From Microcystis aeruginosa NIES-4325 (GTDB lineage Bacteria; Cyanobacteriota; Cyanobacteriia; Cyanobacteriales; Microcystaceae), in contig NZ_BJKP01000013.1 in the NCBI RefSeq assembly GCF_008974145.1, positions 1 through 64,000 on the forward strand: a DNA stretch of 64,000 bases, in the 5' to 3' direction. Shown piece by piece: positions 8,882 to 17,804 of the stretch. A model generated the notes under the pieces. The model saw nothing but the letters and a program-made list of their open reading frames with translations. It made no database searches and was not told the origin of the DNA. Numbering within the stretch: position 1 is the stretch's first letter; each line of letters starts with the position of its first letter. Made by a program: the position numbers and the translations under genes.

Positions 8882-9092
8882 TAGCCTCGTCCCGATCGAA
8901 TGTAAATCCCCGTGTATTTAAAGAAATCGCCTCGAACATCGTTTTTTCAGTTTTCTGGCTCGGTTCGGGGATGATTTCCGAGTCATCCAAAACAATCACC
9001 CGTATCATCTTACCTTCCCATCGAGAAGAATATCGGGGGGGAACGCTCACCCGACCCTTATGAATAACCGTCCTAAATTCGATCGCTTCCAT
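8871..9092 (-). CDS. VapB/AbrB-like antitoxin, orphaned
   Basis: A short protein of 73 residues from the ATG at 9092 (an upstream ATG at 9104 would add four residues). The N-terminal half EFRTVIHKGRVSVPPRYSSR followed by KMIRVIVLDDSE is the layout of AbrB-type antitoxins seen in cyanobacterial vapBC pairs: a beta-rich DNA-binding part followed by a toxin-binding tail (FEAISLNTRGFTFDRDEANAR). It ends with an 11-base overlap into the deleted toxin frame. The antitoxin seems intact and may still bind its operator, but its partner is reduced to 45 residues. Confidence 0.72.
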   Translation of the reverse strand: MEAIEFRTVIHKGRVSVPPRYSSRWEGKMIRVIVLDDSEIIPEPSQKTEKTMFEAISLNTRGFTFDRDEANAR

Positions 9093-9206
9093 ACATGGCT
9101 CCAATTAAACCCTATCTCTACTTTAGCTCTAGAGTCAAGCTATCATAGCTCGGACCTATTTTAGAGACTAAAATAAGGTTAAAAATCGCTTGCAGGGTTT
9201 AAGGTG

Positions 9207-9371
9207 ATGGAAGGAAAAGAAACAGGACTAAATGAACGGGAACTAGAGGAAATTCTGGAAATGGCGCGGGATGCGGCGGAAAAAGCCCGATCGATGGGCG
9301 AGGTAATTACAGAAAATTCAAAAAAATGGCGAGAAAGAGCAGAAAGAACCAATCGAACGGGATCGAGATAG
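9207..9371 (+). CDS. possible 54-aa charged helical protein
   Basis: From the ATG at 9207 the frame encodes MEGKETGLNERELEEILEMA and then a Lys/Arg/Glu-rich helix ending WRERAERTNRTGSR. The heptad-like spacing and absence of rare codons look like real coding sequence, but the frame is short and has no family I recognise. It sits alone between the vapBC remnant and gltB. Could be a fragment of a longer gene. Confidence 0.35.
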   Translation: MEGKETGLNERELEEILEMARDAAEKARSMGEVITENSKKWRERAERTNRTGSR

Positions 9372-9593
9372 CGATCGAGTATTTCTTCGATTATAGGAGC
9401 GATCGAACTTGTATCGGAAAAGCGATCTCGATCGAGGGGGAAAGCAGCGAGAGGAACCCTTGTCACATCGAAACATTTCCTTAAGATATAAGACCGAAGG
9501 TCCAGTCTGGATACAGAATTGATATACCTAGAATCGCTACTCTGGCTCACCCTCTAGGCCCTTCCCTTCCAGACTGCTAGGCTATTAGACAAG

Positions 9594-12500
9594 ATGAATA
9601 ACAATCAAACTCCACGGAAACAAGGACTATACGATCCCCAATTTGAACATGATGCTTGTGGTGTCGGTTTTATCGTTCATAAAACGGGTAAAAAGTCCCA
9701 CGATATTGTTGAACAGGCCTTAACAATTTTATTAAACCTCGATCACCGTGGCGCGTGCGGTGCGGAAAAAAATACCGGAGATGGGGCGGGTATTTTATGC
9801 CAAATCCCTGACCTATTTTTCCGGAAAGTGACCAGTAATCTAGGTTTTACCTTGCCAGCAGCCGGACAATACGGGGTAGGAATGCTCTACACGGCCCCTG
9901 ATGCCGAAATTCGCGGGAAAAGTCGCCAGGAATTCGAGAAAATCGCCGCCGAAGAGGGGTTAAAAGTTCTCGGTTGGCGTGATGTTCCCACGGATAACTC
10001 TAGTTTGGGCAATTCGGCCAGATCTACCGAACCCTTTATCGAACAGGTTTTCATCGAACGCGATGCCAATTTAAGCGATGATCTGGCCTTTGAACGCAAA
10101 TTATACGTTATTCGCAAGCGTTCCCACCTCAATCGTCAATCTTTTAATCGTTACTGGTATCCTTGCAGTATTTCTAGTCGTACCATTGTCTATAAAGGGC
10201 AATTAATGCCGGTACAGGTGGGTGACTATTTCCCCGATTTACACGACCCCGACTTTCAAAGTGCTTTAGGATTAGTCCATTCTCGTTTTAGTACCAATAC
10301 CTTCCCCAGTTGGGAACGCGCCCACCCTTACCGTTATATTGCCCACAATGGCGAAATTAATACCCTGCGAGGTAATATTAACTGGATGCACGCCCGTCAG
10401 TCGATGTTTGCCTCACCCTTGTTCGCGGAAGACATCAAAAAAATCCAGCCGGTTATTAATATCGAGGGTAGTGACTCCTTAATTTTTGATAATGCCCTAG
10501 AATTAATGGTTTTATCGGGGCGTTCTCTCCCTCACGCTGTCATGATGATGATTCCTGAACCCTGGGCAGCCCACGAATCGATGAGTGACGAGAAAAAAGC
10601 CTTTTATGAATACCATTCCTGTTTAATGGAACCCTGGGATGGTCCGGCCTCGATCGCTTTTACCGATGGTACGATGATGGGAGCAGTGTTAGACCGCAAT
10701 GGTTTACGTCCTTCCCGTTACTACGTCACCAAGGATGACCTAGTAATTATGGCATCGGAAGCGGGAGTTTTACCCATTGAACCGGAACGCGTCGCTTTCA
10801 AAGGTCGTCTGCAACCCGGCCGGATGTTCCTTGTGGATATGAAAGAAGGTCGTATCGTGGCCGATGAGGAGATAAAAGCAGGTATTGCCAAAGCTCATCC
10901 CTATCGCCAGTGGTTAAACGAAAATTTAGTCAATTTAGACGATTTACCGGCCGTTGAAACTGCGCCACCGGAAACTGCTGTTTCCCTAATTCAACAGCAA
11001 ACCGCTTTCGGTTACACTTTTGAAGAATTACGTCTTTTATTAGCCCCCATGGGCCGGGATGGAGTGGAAGCAGTGGGTTCCATGGGTTCCGATACACCCC
11101 TAGCCGTCTTGTCCGATCGCCCAAAACTGCTTTATGATTACTTTCAGCAGTTATTCGCCCAAGTCACTAACCCCCCGATTGACTCGATTCGCGAAGAAAT
11201 TATCACCTCTCCCATTACCACTATCGGTGCGGAGAGAAATCTCCTAGATCCCCAGCCAGAAAGCTGTCACCTGATTAAACTTAACTCTCCCATCCTCACT
11301 AACGCCCAATTAGCGCGTTTACAGGGCAATAGCGAATTTAAAACCGTGACTATTCCCATTCTCTTCGATCCCACTTCGGGAGTCGAGGGGATGCGTAGCA
11401 CAATTGAGGCAATTTGTCAAGAGGTGGACGAGGCAATTTTAGCGGGCGCGAGTATTATTATTTTAAGCGATCGAGGTATCGATAAAAATCACGCCCCGAT
11501 TCCCTCACTGCTGGCGATTGCTGGTTTACACCACCACCTCATCCGGCAGGGAACCCGCACCAGAGTCGGCCTTGTCCTGGAATCCGGCGAACCCCGGGAA
11601 GTGCATCACTACGCCCTTCTCCTCGGTTATGGTTGCGGTGCGATTAATCCCTATCTAGCCTTTGCCACCCTCGGCAGTATGATCGAGGAAGGATTATTGG
11701 TGGGAGTTGACCACCAGACCGCCTGTAAAAACTACATAAAAGCCGCCACCAAGGGCGTAATTAAAGTGGCCTCTAAAATTGGCATTTCTACCCTGCAAAG
11801 CTACCGTGGGGCGCAAATATTCGAGGCTATCGGCTTAAATCGATCGGTAGTTGATCGCTATTTTACTTGGACAGCTTCCCGCATTGAAGGGGCCGATTTA
11901 GAAATTATTGCCAAAGAATCCCTACTCAGACATGGCCACGCTTTCCCCGACCGGGATGTTAATGTGCATACCCTCGATATTGGCGGTGAATATCAATGGC
12001 GTAAGGACGGGGAAGCCCATCTTTTTAGCCCAGAAACCATTCACACCCTGCAACAAGCGGTAAAATTGGGCAAATACGACCTCTTTAAGAAATATTCCCA
12101 ACTGGTCAACCAACAAAATCAAAAATTCTTCACCCTGCGGGGACTATTAACCTTTAAAAACCGGGAAAGTATCCCCATCGAAGAAGTGGAACCGATTGAA
12201 GCGATTATGAAACGCTTTAAAACTGGGGCCATGAGTTACGGTTCCATTTCCAAAGAGGCCCACGAATCCCTCGCTATTGCCATGAATCGCATCGGTGGCA
12301 AGTCGAACACGGGGGAAGGGGGCGAAGATTCCGAGCGCTACACTTGGACAAATGAACGGGGAGACTCGAAAAATAGTGCCATTAAACAGGTAGCTTCCGG
12401 CCGTTTTGGTGTCACCAGTCTTTACCTCTCCCAAGCGCGAGAATTGCAGATAAAAATGGCCCAGGGGGCAAAACCGGGCGAAGGCGGTCAATTACCGGGT

Positions 12501-14168
12501 AAAAAAGTCTATCCTTGGATTGCCAAAGTCCGTCACTCCACCCCCGGAGTTGGTTTAATCTCTCCCCCACCCCACCACGATATCTACTCGATTGAAGACC
12601 TAGCGGAGTTGATTCATGACCTAAAAAATGCCAATCGTGCGGCCAGAGTGAGCGTAAAACTGGTTTCTGAGGTGGGAGTAGGCACAATCGCCGCCGGAGT
12701 CGCTAAAGCTCACGCTGACGTGGTTTTAATCTCTGGTTTCGATGGTGGGACCGGTGCCTCACCCCAAACCTCGATTAAACACGCGGGTTTACCCTGGGAG
12801 TTGGGACTAGCAGAAACCCATCAAACATTGGTGTTAAATAATCTTCGCAGTCGCATTGCGGTGGAAACCGATGGCCAGATGAAAACCGGGCGCGATGTGG
12901 TGGTGGCGACCCTATTGGGGGCCGAAGAATTCGGTTTTTCGACCGCGCCACTGGTGACGTTGGGCTGTATTATGATGCGGGTTTGTCATCTTAATACCTG
13001 TCCGGCGGGGGTAGCGACTCAGGATCCGTTATTACGGAAGAATTTCATCGGGGATCCCGAATATACGGTGAATTTCATGAAATTTATCGCCCAGGAAGTG
13101 CGGGAAATTATGGCCGAATTGGGATTCCGCACCTTAAATGAAATGGTGGGGCGAACTGATGTATTAGAGCCGAAACAGGCGGTAGAACATTGGAAAGCGA
13201 AAGGAATTGACCTAACTCCAATTCTCTATCAACCGGAGGTGGATCCAGAGGTAGGACGCTATTGCCAGATTCCCCAGGACCACGGTTTAGATAAGTGCTT
13301 GGATATAACCGTTTTACTTGATTTATGCAAGGATGCCATTGAAAAAGGCGAAAAAGTTAAGGCGACACTACCGATTAAAAATATTAACCGCGTGGTGGGG
13401 ACGATTTTAGGCAACGAAATCACTAAACGTCACTGGGAGGGTTTACCGGAAGATACCGTGCATCTCCATTTTCAGGGCAGCGCGGGGCAGAGTTTCGGTG
13501 CTTTTGTTCCCAAAGGGGTGACACTGGAGTTAGAGGGGGATGCCAATGATTATGTGGGTAAGGGTTTAAGCGGTGGCAAAATCATCGTTTATCCGCCCAA
13601 AGGTTCCACTTTTGTGGCCGAGGAGAATATTATCATCGGTAATGTGGCTTTATACGGTGCAACCAGTGGTGAGGTGTATATTTCTGGGGTTGCTGGGGAA
13701 CGTTTCTGTGTCCGCAATTCTGGAGTTAATACCGTAGTTGAGGCCGTTGGCGACCATGCCTGTGAGTATATGACCGGGGGTAAAGTCGTTGTTTTAGGTC
13801 CCACCGGTCGCAATTTCGCCGCCGGGATGAGTGGTGGTGTCGCCTACGTCCTCGATGAGTCGGGGGATTTCGCCACTCGTTGCAATACCCAAATGGTAGC
13901 TTTAGAGGCGCTAGAAGGGGAAGAAATCGACGATTTACGCGAGTTAATTCAACGCCATGCTGATTACACCCAAAGTCAAAAAGCAGCCCTGGTTTTAGCA
14001 AATTGGTCGGAAATGTTGCCCAAGTTTGTTAAAGTAATGCCCAAGGATTATAAGCGGATGTTGCAGTGTATTAAAGAGGCGTTAGATTCTGGTTTAACCG
14101 GCGATTCTGCTCTCGATGCCGCTTTTGAAGCCAACGCCCGCGATGTGGCAAGGATTGGCGGTAGTTAG
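9594..14168 (+). CDS. gltB: glutamate synthase large subunit, GltB type
   Basis: A 1524-residue enzyme that transfers the amide of glutamine to 2-oxoglutarate. The class II amidotransferase domain starts at C22 after a 21-residue propeptide (EHDACGVGF); the FMN/synthase domain contains [18 protein letters not shown] and the cluster cysteines C1125, C1131 and C1136 ([12 protein letters not shown]); the beta-helix glutamate-synthase tail with G-x-x-G repeats follows. The roughly 25-residue insertion that ferredoxin-type enzymes carry in the segment before NSAIKQ is absent here ([20 protein letters not shown]), which favours the NAD(P)H-dependent GltB type, needing a GltD small subunit encoded elsewhere. 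It supplies glutamate from the GS-GOGAT cycle. A GC hairpin terminator follows at 14177. Confidence 0.93.
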   Translation: MNNNQTPRKQGLYDPQFEHDACGVGFIVHKTGKKSHDIVEQALTILLNLDHRGACGAEKNTGDGAGILCQIPDLFFRKVTSNLGFTLPAAGQYGVGMLYTAPDAEIRGKSRQEFEKIAAEEGLKVLGWRDVPTDNSSLGNSARSTEPFIEQVFIERDANLSDDLAFERKLYVIRKRSHLNRQSFNRYWYPCSISSRTIVYKGQLMPVQVGDYFPDLHDPDFQSALGLVHSRFSTNTFPSWERAHPYRYIAHNGEINTLRGNINWMHARQSMFASPLFAEDIKKIQPVINIEGSDSLIFDNALELMVLSGRSLPHAVMMMIPEPWAAHESMSDEKKAFYEYHSCLMEPWDGPASIAFTDGTMMGAVLDRNGLRPSRYYVTKDDLVIMASEAGVLPIEPERVAFKGRLQPGRMFLVDMKEGRIVADEEIKAGIAKAHPYRQWLNENLVNLDDLPAVETAPPETAVSLIQQQTAFGYTFEELRLLLAPMGRDGVEAVGSMGSDTPLAVLSDRPKLLYDYFQQLFAQVTNPPIDSIREEIITSPITTIGAERNLLDPQPESCHLIKLNSPILTNAQLARLQGNSEFKTVTIPILFDPTSGVEGMRSTIEAICQEVDEAILAGASIIILSDRGIDKNHAPIPSLLAIAGLHHHLIRQGTRTRVGLVLESGEPREVHHYALLLGYGCGAINPYLAFATLGSMIEEGLLVGVDHQTACKNYIKAATKGVIKVASKIGISTLQSYRGAQIFEAIGLNRSVVDRYFTWTASRIEGADLEIIAKESLLRHGHAFPDRDVNVHTLDIGGEYQWRKDGEAHLFSPETIHTLQQAVKLGKYDLFKKYSQLVNQQNQKFFTLRGLLTFKNRESIPIEEVEPIEAIMKRFKTGAMSYGSISKEAHESLAIAMNRIGGKSNTGEGGEDSERYTWTNERGDSKNSAIKQVASGRFGVTSLYLSQARELQIKMAQGAKPGEGGQLPGKKVYPWIAKVRHSTPGVGLISPPPHHDIYSIEDLAELIHDLKNANRAARVSVKLVSEVGVGTIAAGVAKAHADVVLISGFDGGTGASPQTSIKHAGLPWELGLAETHQTLVLNNLRSRIAVETDGQMKTGRDVVVATLLGAEEFGFSTAPLVTLGCIMMRVCHLNTCPAGVATQDPLLRKNFIGDPEYTVNFMKFIAQEVREIMAELGFRTLNEMVGRTDVLEPKQAVEHWKAKGIDLTPILYQPEVDPEVGRYCQIPQDHGLDKCLDITVLLDLCKDAIEKGEKVKATLPIKNINRVVGTILGNEITKRHWEGLPEDTVHLHFQGSAGQSFGAFVPKGVTLELEGDANDYVGKGLSGGKIIVYPPKGSTFVAEENIIIGNVALYGATSGEVYISGVAGERFCVRNSGVNTVVEAVGDHACEYMTGGKVVVLGPTGRNFAAGMSGGVAYVLDESGDFATRCNTQMVALEALEGEEIDDLRELIQRHADYTQSQKAALVLANWSEMLPKFVKVMPKDYKRMLQCIKEALDSGLTGDSALDAAFEANARDVARIGGS

Positions 14169-14176
14169 GGTTTAAT

Positions 14177-14195
14177 GGGGGCTGAATAAGCCCCC
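14177..14195 (+). terminator. gltB terminator
   Basis: GGGGGCT and AGCCCCC form a perfect 7-bp stem with a 5-base loop eight bases after the gltB stop, followed by TTGTTAATTT. Confidence 0.75.
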
Positions 14196-14259
14196 TTGTT
14201 AATTTAGGGGAGATTTTGGGGCAAACTAAAGATAGATTTATGTTTATTAGGCACACAGT

Positions 14260-15483
14260 ATGACTCCCTTAAAACTGACATTTGATATGCCCGCTCACAT
14301 CCTAGAAGGTTTATTAAACGGTACTTTAGAAAGAGTTGGCGGCGTTGTACGCGATGCCTCAACCAAACAAGTAGTAATGTGGCTTCGGGATACAGCAACT
14401 AATACAATATCAACGGCTGGCATTCCAAGTTTTGATCCTGTAACCGGCGTTTTTAATCTAGTCGTAGAGGGAGTGAATGCGGGAGTCTCGATTAATGGCT
14501 TCAAGGCTGTTAATCAAAGACTCGACTTAATGCAAGGAGTTTTAACCCTAACTTCAGCCGCAAGTATTTTGAATCTTGGTGTTTCTGTTATCAGTTTTAC
14601 ATTCATGGCGCATCGTTTAAAAGAACTAGAGAAACGTTTACAAAAAGCTCAAGAGTTTTTAATTAAAATTGACAGAAAAATAGATTTGAGTTTTTATGCC
14701 AATTTTCGAGCAGCCTTAGACTTAGCGATTAATGCTTTTACCATGAGTAAGGGAGATAATCGTATAAGTAGCGCAGTGAATGCTATAAACAGATTTCTAG
14801 AAGCTCAACATATATACTTAGATTATGCTGATAAAGAGTTGGAACAAAAAAGTCAGATAGCTGATGAGTATTTGTTAACTTTATGTCTCGCTTATATTGC
14901 CGAAGCTAGATGTTATTTAGAATTAGAGGAATTTGAAACTGCCGCAAGACGGTTTGAAGAGGGTAAAATTCAAATCTATACAAGAATCGAAAAATATGTA
15001 GATACCTTGCTAACTTCTAATCCCTCGATGTATTTGCACCCTAAACTAAAAGGACAAATAGATTTATCAAGACTAACGAGAATTTATCAATGGAAAAGTC
15101 CTATTTTAGACGAAAATTCTGTGTTTGAAATTATTCGAGATGATATAGGCGGTAAATCGTTAATTGACGATGGCCAGATCAATAGTTGGATTGAGTCTTT
15201 ACCAGCATCAATAATTGAAAAATCAGAAATCAAAAAGGGATTTTGGGGAATAGAGTCGGAAACACGAAATGCCGTAATCGAGCGATTACCGATAATCATG
15301 GAAGATATGGAATCTATAATTGAGACAAATTACCGTTTTGAAGCTTATGAAGTCGAAGTTAAAGCATTGTCAAAACTTGGTATTAGTTTTCATGAATGGC
15401 TTAAGCTACAGCCAGAAGAAAACAAGTCTAAAAATAATAATTTAATGTATATTATTCCTAATGAACCCCTCGATCTATCTTAA
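14260..15483 (+). CDS. unknown protein with hydrophobic segment, coiled coil and helical C-terminus
   Basis: A 407-residue protein of no family I recognise. Residues 1-90 look like a compact mixed domain; about residues 95-118 (TLTSAASILNLGVSVISFTF) are hydrophobic enough to enter a membrane; residues 118-145 (HRLKELEKRLQKAQEFLIKI) form a short coiled coil; the remainder is helical, with two TPR-like pairs around residues 205-240 (YLLTLCLAYIAEARCYLELE). It is followed at once by a broken DUF4926-like gene and by a toxin-antitoxin pair, and its codon use is AT-richer than gltB next door, so it belongs to the accessory block. A defence or toxin-related role is possible but there is no motif to prove it. 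Confidence 0.75.
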   Translation: MTPLKLTFDMPAHILEGLLNGTLERVGGVVRDASTKQVVMWLRDTATNTISTAGIPSFDPVTGVFNLVVEGVNAGVSINGFKAVNQRLDLMQGVLTLTSAASILNLGVSVISFTFMAHRLKELEKRLQKAQEFLIKIDRKIDLSFYANFRAALDLAINAFTMSKGDNRISSAVNAINRFLEAQHIYLDYADKELEQKSQIADEYLLTLCLAYIAEARCYLELEEFETAARRFEEGKIQIYTRIEKYVDTLLTSNPSMYLHPKLKGQIDLSRLTRIYQWKSPILDENSVFEIIRDDIGGKSLIDDGQINSWIESLPASIIEKSEIKKGFWGIESETRNAVIERLPIIMEDMESIIETNYRFEAYEVEVKALSKLGISFHEWLKLQPEENKSKNNNLMYIIPNEPLDLS

Positions 15484-15488
15484 CAATT

Positions 15489-15682
15489 GTGATTCTACTA
15501 AAAGACATTACCGAAGAAAAACCATCGGCGGGAGACGTGGGAAATTGGTAGAAAAACATCAAATCGAGGGATTAGAAACGGGGTATAGTGTCGAATTTTT
15601 CGATAGGTTGGGAAAAACGATTACTGTTGTCACCATGGCCGAAAATTCCCTCCGTTTCCCCACCCACGAGGATCGACCTTGA
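15489..15682 (+). pseudogene. DUF4926-like small protein, frameshifted
   Basis: From the GTG at 15489 the frame reads VILLKDITEEKPSAGDVG and then hits a stop; one base later the frame continues KLVEKHQIEGLETGYSVEFF followed by GKTITVVTMAENSLRF and a stop at 15680-15682. Together these give a beta-barrel-like 60-residue protein in the pattern of DUF4926 (…L-E-D-x-P…G-x-V-G…E-x-V…GYSVEF…T…V-x…L). Loss of one A in an A-tract at about 15541-15544 explains the shift. DUF4926 genes often lie beside toxin-like genes. A sequencing error cannot be excluded. Confidence 0.55.
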
Positions 15683-15832
15683 CCCTACAGGACTGATATT
15701 TTCCCATCTTTAGCAGAATATCGGCATCTAGAAGAGGGTGCGATCGTGCGGTAGTTATAGTTGAGAGGGTGTGTTACACTAGCCTTAAGGCACTGTGTAG
15801 GCCGTACTCGAATTACTTCTCAACAATCCATT

Positions 15833-16081
15833 ATGATAAAAAATCTACGAGTTAGTTATGATGGAATGGTTTTCCGTCCCGAAGAAAAGATTGAATTAGA
15901 ACCCAATACCAATTACATCATCCAAATTATTTCTCGGGAAGATCCACTAGAAAATAAACATAAAAATGCTTGGGAACTGTTAGAAGAAATGGCTGGCACC
16001 TATGAAGCTCCAGAAGATTGGTCAAGGGAACACGATCATTATTTATATGATACTCCCAAAAGAAATATAAGCGATGAATAA
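15833..16081 (+). CDS. type II antitoxin (DUF104/AF2212-like)
   Basis: An 82-residue protein from the ATG at 15833. The N-terminal VSYDGMVFRPEEKIELEPNT with the following YIIQI is the small beta-barrel signature of DUF104-type antitoxins (an x-G-x-x-x-P-x-x-x-L-x-L-x-x-x-x-x-x pattern), and the acidic C-terminal half would wrap the toxin. It overlaps the PIN-domain toxin gene by eight bases, the usual antitoxin-then-toxin order. It would neutralise the toxin and repress the pair. An in-frame upstream codon at 15761 exists but gives no recognisable sequence. Confidence 0.8.
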   Translation: MIKNLRVSYDGMVFRPEEKIELEPNTNYIIQIISREDPLENKHKNAWELLEEMAGTYEAPEDWSREHDHYLYDTPKRNISDE

Positions 16082-16484
16082 GTCCAAACTTTTTTTAGAT
16101 ACGGTCTTTATCCAAGCAATTCTCAATCCTCATGAGCAATATCATCAAATTGCTATGCAGTTCCTCCCCTATGTAAAAAATGCAACAGCAGTTTGGGTTA
16201 CTGAAGCCATTTTTATGGAGGTTGGTAATGCTCTTAGTCATTACAATCGTCCTAAGGTTTCTGCCTTTATCAAGCAATGCTATCAAACCGATAATTTATT
16301 CGTTGTTACTATCACTTCTACTCTTTTTCAAAAAGGCTTAAAGCTCTACGAATCAAGAGCTGATAAAAGCTGGGGATTAGTAGATTGTTTTTCTTTTATT
16401 GTTATGGAAGAAAATCAAATTACCGACGCTTTAACTTCAGATGTTCATTTTATTCAAGCAGGTTTTCAAGCTTTACTACGATAA
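16074..16484 (+). CDS. PIN-domain toxin (VapC-like ribonuclease)
   Basis: A 136-residue PIN protein. Acidic residues expected for Mg2+ binding are present: D9 in KLFLDTVFIQ, E44 or E49 in TEAIFMEVGN, D97/D104 in ADKSWGLVDCFSF and D123 in TSDVHF. The normal N after D9 (DTN) is replaced by V (DTVF), a mild oddity. VapC-type toxins cleave tRNA or rRNA when their antitoxin is degraded. It overlaps the antitoxin by eight bases. Length and motif order are normal and no lesion is seen, so the pair is likely functional, unlike the vapBC remnant at 8744-9092. Confidence 0.85.
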   Translation: MNKSKLFLDTVFIQAILNPHEQYHQIAMQFLPYVKNATAVWVTEAIFMEVGNALSHYNRPKVSAFIKQCYQTDNLFVVTITSTLFQKGLKLYESRADKSWGLVDCFSFIVMEENQITDALTSDVHFIQAGFQALLR

Positions 16485-16586
16485 TTAATTAGCGATCACC
16501 ATTTAGTTAAAGATATAATTTTACGGCAAGCGGGAAGATGAAAGGACTTTCTAGTCCGATAATACTAAATCTGTTGAGTAACGCAC

Positions 16587-16619
16587 AGAAAACGGGTTTC
16601 TCGGAGAAACCCGTTTTCT
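16587..16619. terminator. 16-bp perfect hairpin
   Basis: AGAAAACGGGTTTCTC and GAGAAACCCGTTTTCT are exact complements around a single G. Such A-stem-T palindromes act as bidirectional terminators; it lies about 100 bases after the PIN toxin stop. Confidence 0.6.
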
Positions 16620-16967
16620 ACTCATGCAAAAGGCAAAGGGGAATAAATAATCAGTTTTTAAGGTTCTTCCGAACTTACACTGTAGAAAATTCCTCAAGTT
16701 CCCTCTCTGCCCAGCAATGCTCTAAAGTTGATAAATATCAATCTAATAAAAACTCAAAGCCTTAGTATATAAGCTTTTAAAGCGTGAGTTGTTGATAGTT
16801 TTACATGACAGGTTCGGTAGAGCCGTTTTTAATAACCAGATTTATTATTAGAAACACTCACAATACAATATAATCCTATTTTAGTAATTAATTCCAGAAA
16901 ATGCCATTGATCGCCGATAAGATTATCTTATTTTTGTTTTTCTAATTGTTGGGTTTTCTAAAAAGTT

Positions 16968-17032
16968 GGTGCGTTACGGCAATATTTAGACCTTGATTTT
17001 TTCCCTAAAAACAAGGGATTGCCTAACGCACC
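16968..17032. repeat. GGTGCGTTA...TAACGCACC hairpin element
   Basis: Terminal 9-bp exact inverted repeats enclose an AT-rich core containing a second small hairpin (CCCT...AGGG). Similar ends occur at 34332-34358, 34373-34384 and 35470-35482, so this is a dispersed repeat family. Confidence 0.65.
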
Positions 17033-17038
17033 CTACGT

Positions 17039-17773
17039 TTATTTTTGTTTTCCTAATTGTTGGGCCTTATAAAAAGTTTCTAAACTGTGACTATCCCCGA
17101 CAAAACGCCAGTGCCAAGGTTCATAATTAATACCCTGGAGATTATTTTCGGGGAAAGATAACTCGAAACTATACTGGGCAGCGTTATTTTGCAACCAACG
17201 AAAAGCCGCAGTATTAGCAAAACTGCTACTTAAATTCGTTGCGGGAGTGCGACCATCGCCAATATCGATCGCATAACCGGTATGATGTTCGCTGTAACCT
17301 GGAGGTGCGCTCACTTCTGCTCGTTTGCGGGTTTGCTGATTGCGTTGTTTTTTAACTTCAAAAAAGAGCTTTTCTTGGGTTGCTTTTGATCGAAATGCGG
17401 AAATCGGCATTAAAATCACCCCCGACCTTCTCGCGTCACTCTGCATCTGGATAAAAGCTTTGGCTGCTGCTTTCCTTAAACGCATAGCACCATCCGTAGT
17501 AATAGGGGCTAATTCCGTCTCTGGGGCCTCTTGATAGGGTAAATGACCTAGAATGTTCTCAATGGGGCTAGGAGTGGCTTTAATCAGGGGGGAGGGGTTA
17601 ATAACCGGTTTTTTTACGGAAGCAGGGGGACGATTCAAGACTGCTATGGCAATTAGGCCAGTTCCCACCAGAGCAAGTAAACCGCTTGCGATCGTTATGA
17701 GACCATTAGGATTAGTAGTTTTTCTGTACTGGCTGTCCCGCAAAGCTTCGGGAATATCATCGATCGGTTTCAC
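17039..17773 (-). CDS. D-alanyl-D-alanine carboxypeptidase, VanY/LdcB family (M15B)
   Basis: A membrane-anchored peptidase of 244 residues: one membrane helix at about 27-47, a Pro/Ser-rich linker to about residue 85, and a C-terminal M15B zinc peptidase domain. Diagnostic motifs are SAFRSKATQEKLF, the zinc site SEHHTGYAIDIGDG (H-x6-D), and EPWHWRFVG supplying the last histidine. It trims the terminal D-Ala from peptidoglycan stem peptides in the periplasm. It lies 32 bases downstream of the malic enzyme stop on the same strand. The last 40 bases of the gene are duplicated beyond a hairpin element (see 16928-17032). Confidence 0.92.
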   Translation of the reverse strand: MKPIDDIPEALRDSQYRKTTNPNGLITIASGLLALVGTGLIAIAVLNRPPASVKKPVINPSPLIKATPSPIENILGHLPYQEAPETELAPITTDGAMRLRKAAAKAFIQMQSDARRSGVILMPISAFRSKATQEKLFFEVKKQRNQQTRKRAEVSAPPGYSEHHTGYAIDIGDGRTPATNLSSSFANTAAFRWLQNNAAQYSFELSFPENNLQGINYEPWHWRFVGDSHSLETFYKAQQLGKQK

Positions 17774-17804
17774 GGTTTACTGACCCTCCTCCAAGATAAT
17801 TACA

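Larger units (their letters stand above)
16485..17038. other. gene-free stretch with hairpin and duplicated sequence
   Basis: No supported gene. It contains the strong hairpin at 16587-16619, and near its right end a 65-bp hairpin element bounded by GGTGCGTTA (16968) and TAACGCACC (to 17032), flanked on its left by a copy (16928-16967) of the last 40 bases of the VanY-type gene. Confidence 0.6.

Noticed and set aside
9179..9550. 123-aa minus-strand frame upstream of gltB
   Set aside because: Its composition (serine-rich, ISRISSSSRSFSP) is that of the reverse of an arginine/glutamate-rich frame; the plus strand at 9207-9371 is the better candidate.
16538..16765. 75-aa plus-strand frame after the PIN toxin
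   Set aside because: It runs through the perfect hairpin at 16587-16619 and has no family-like pattern.
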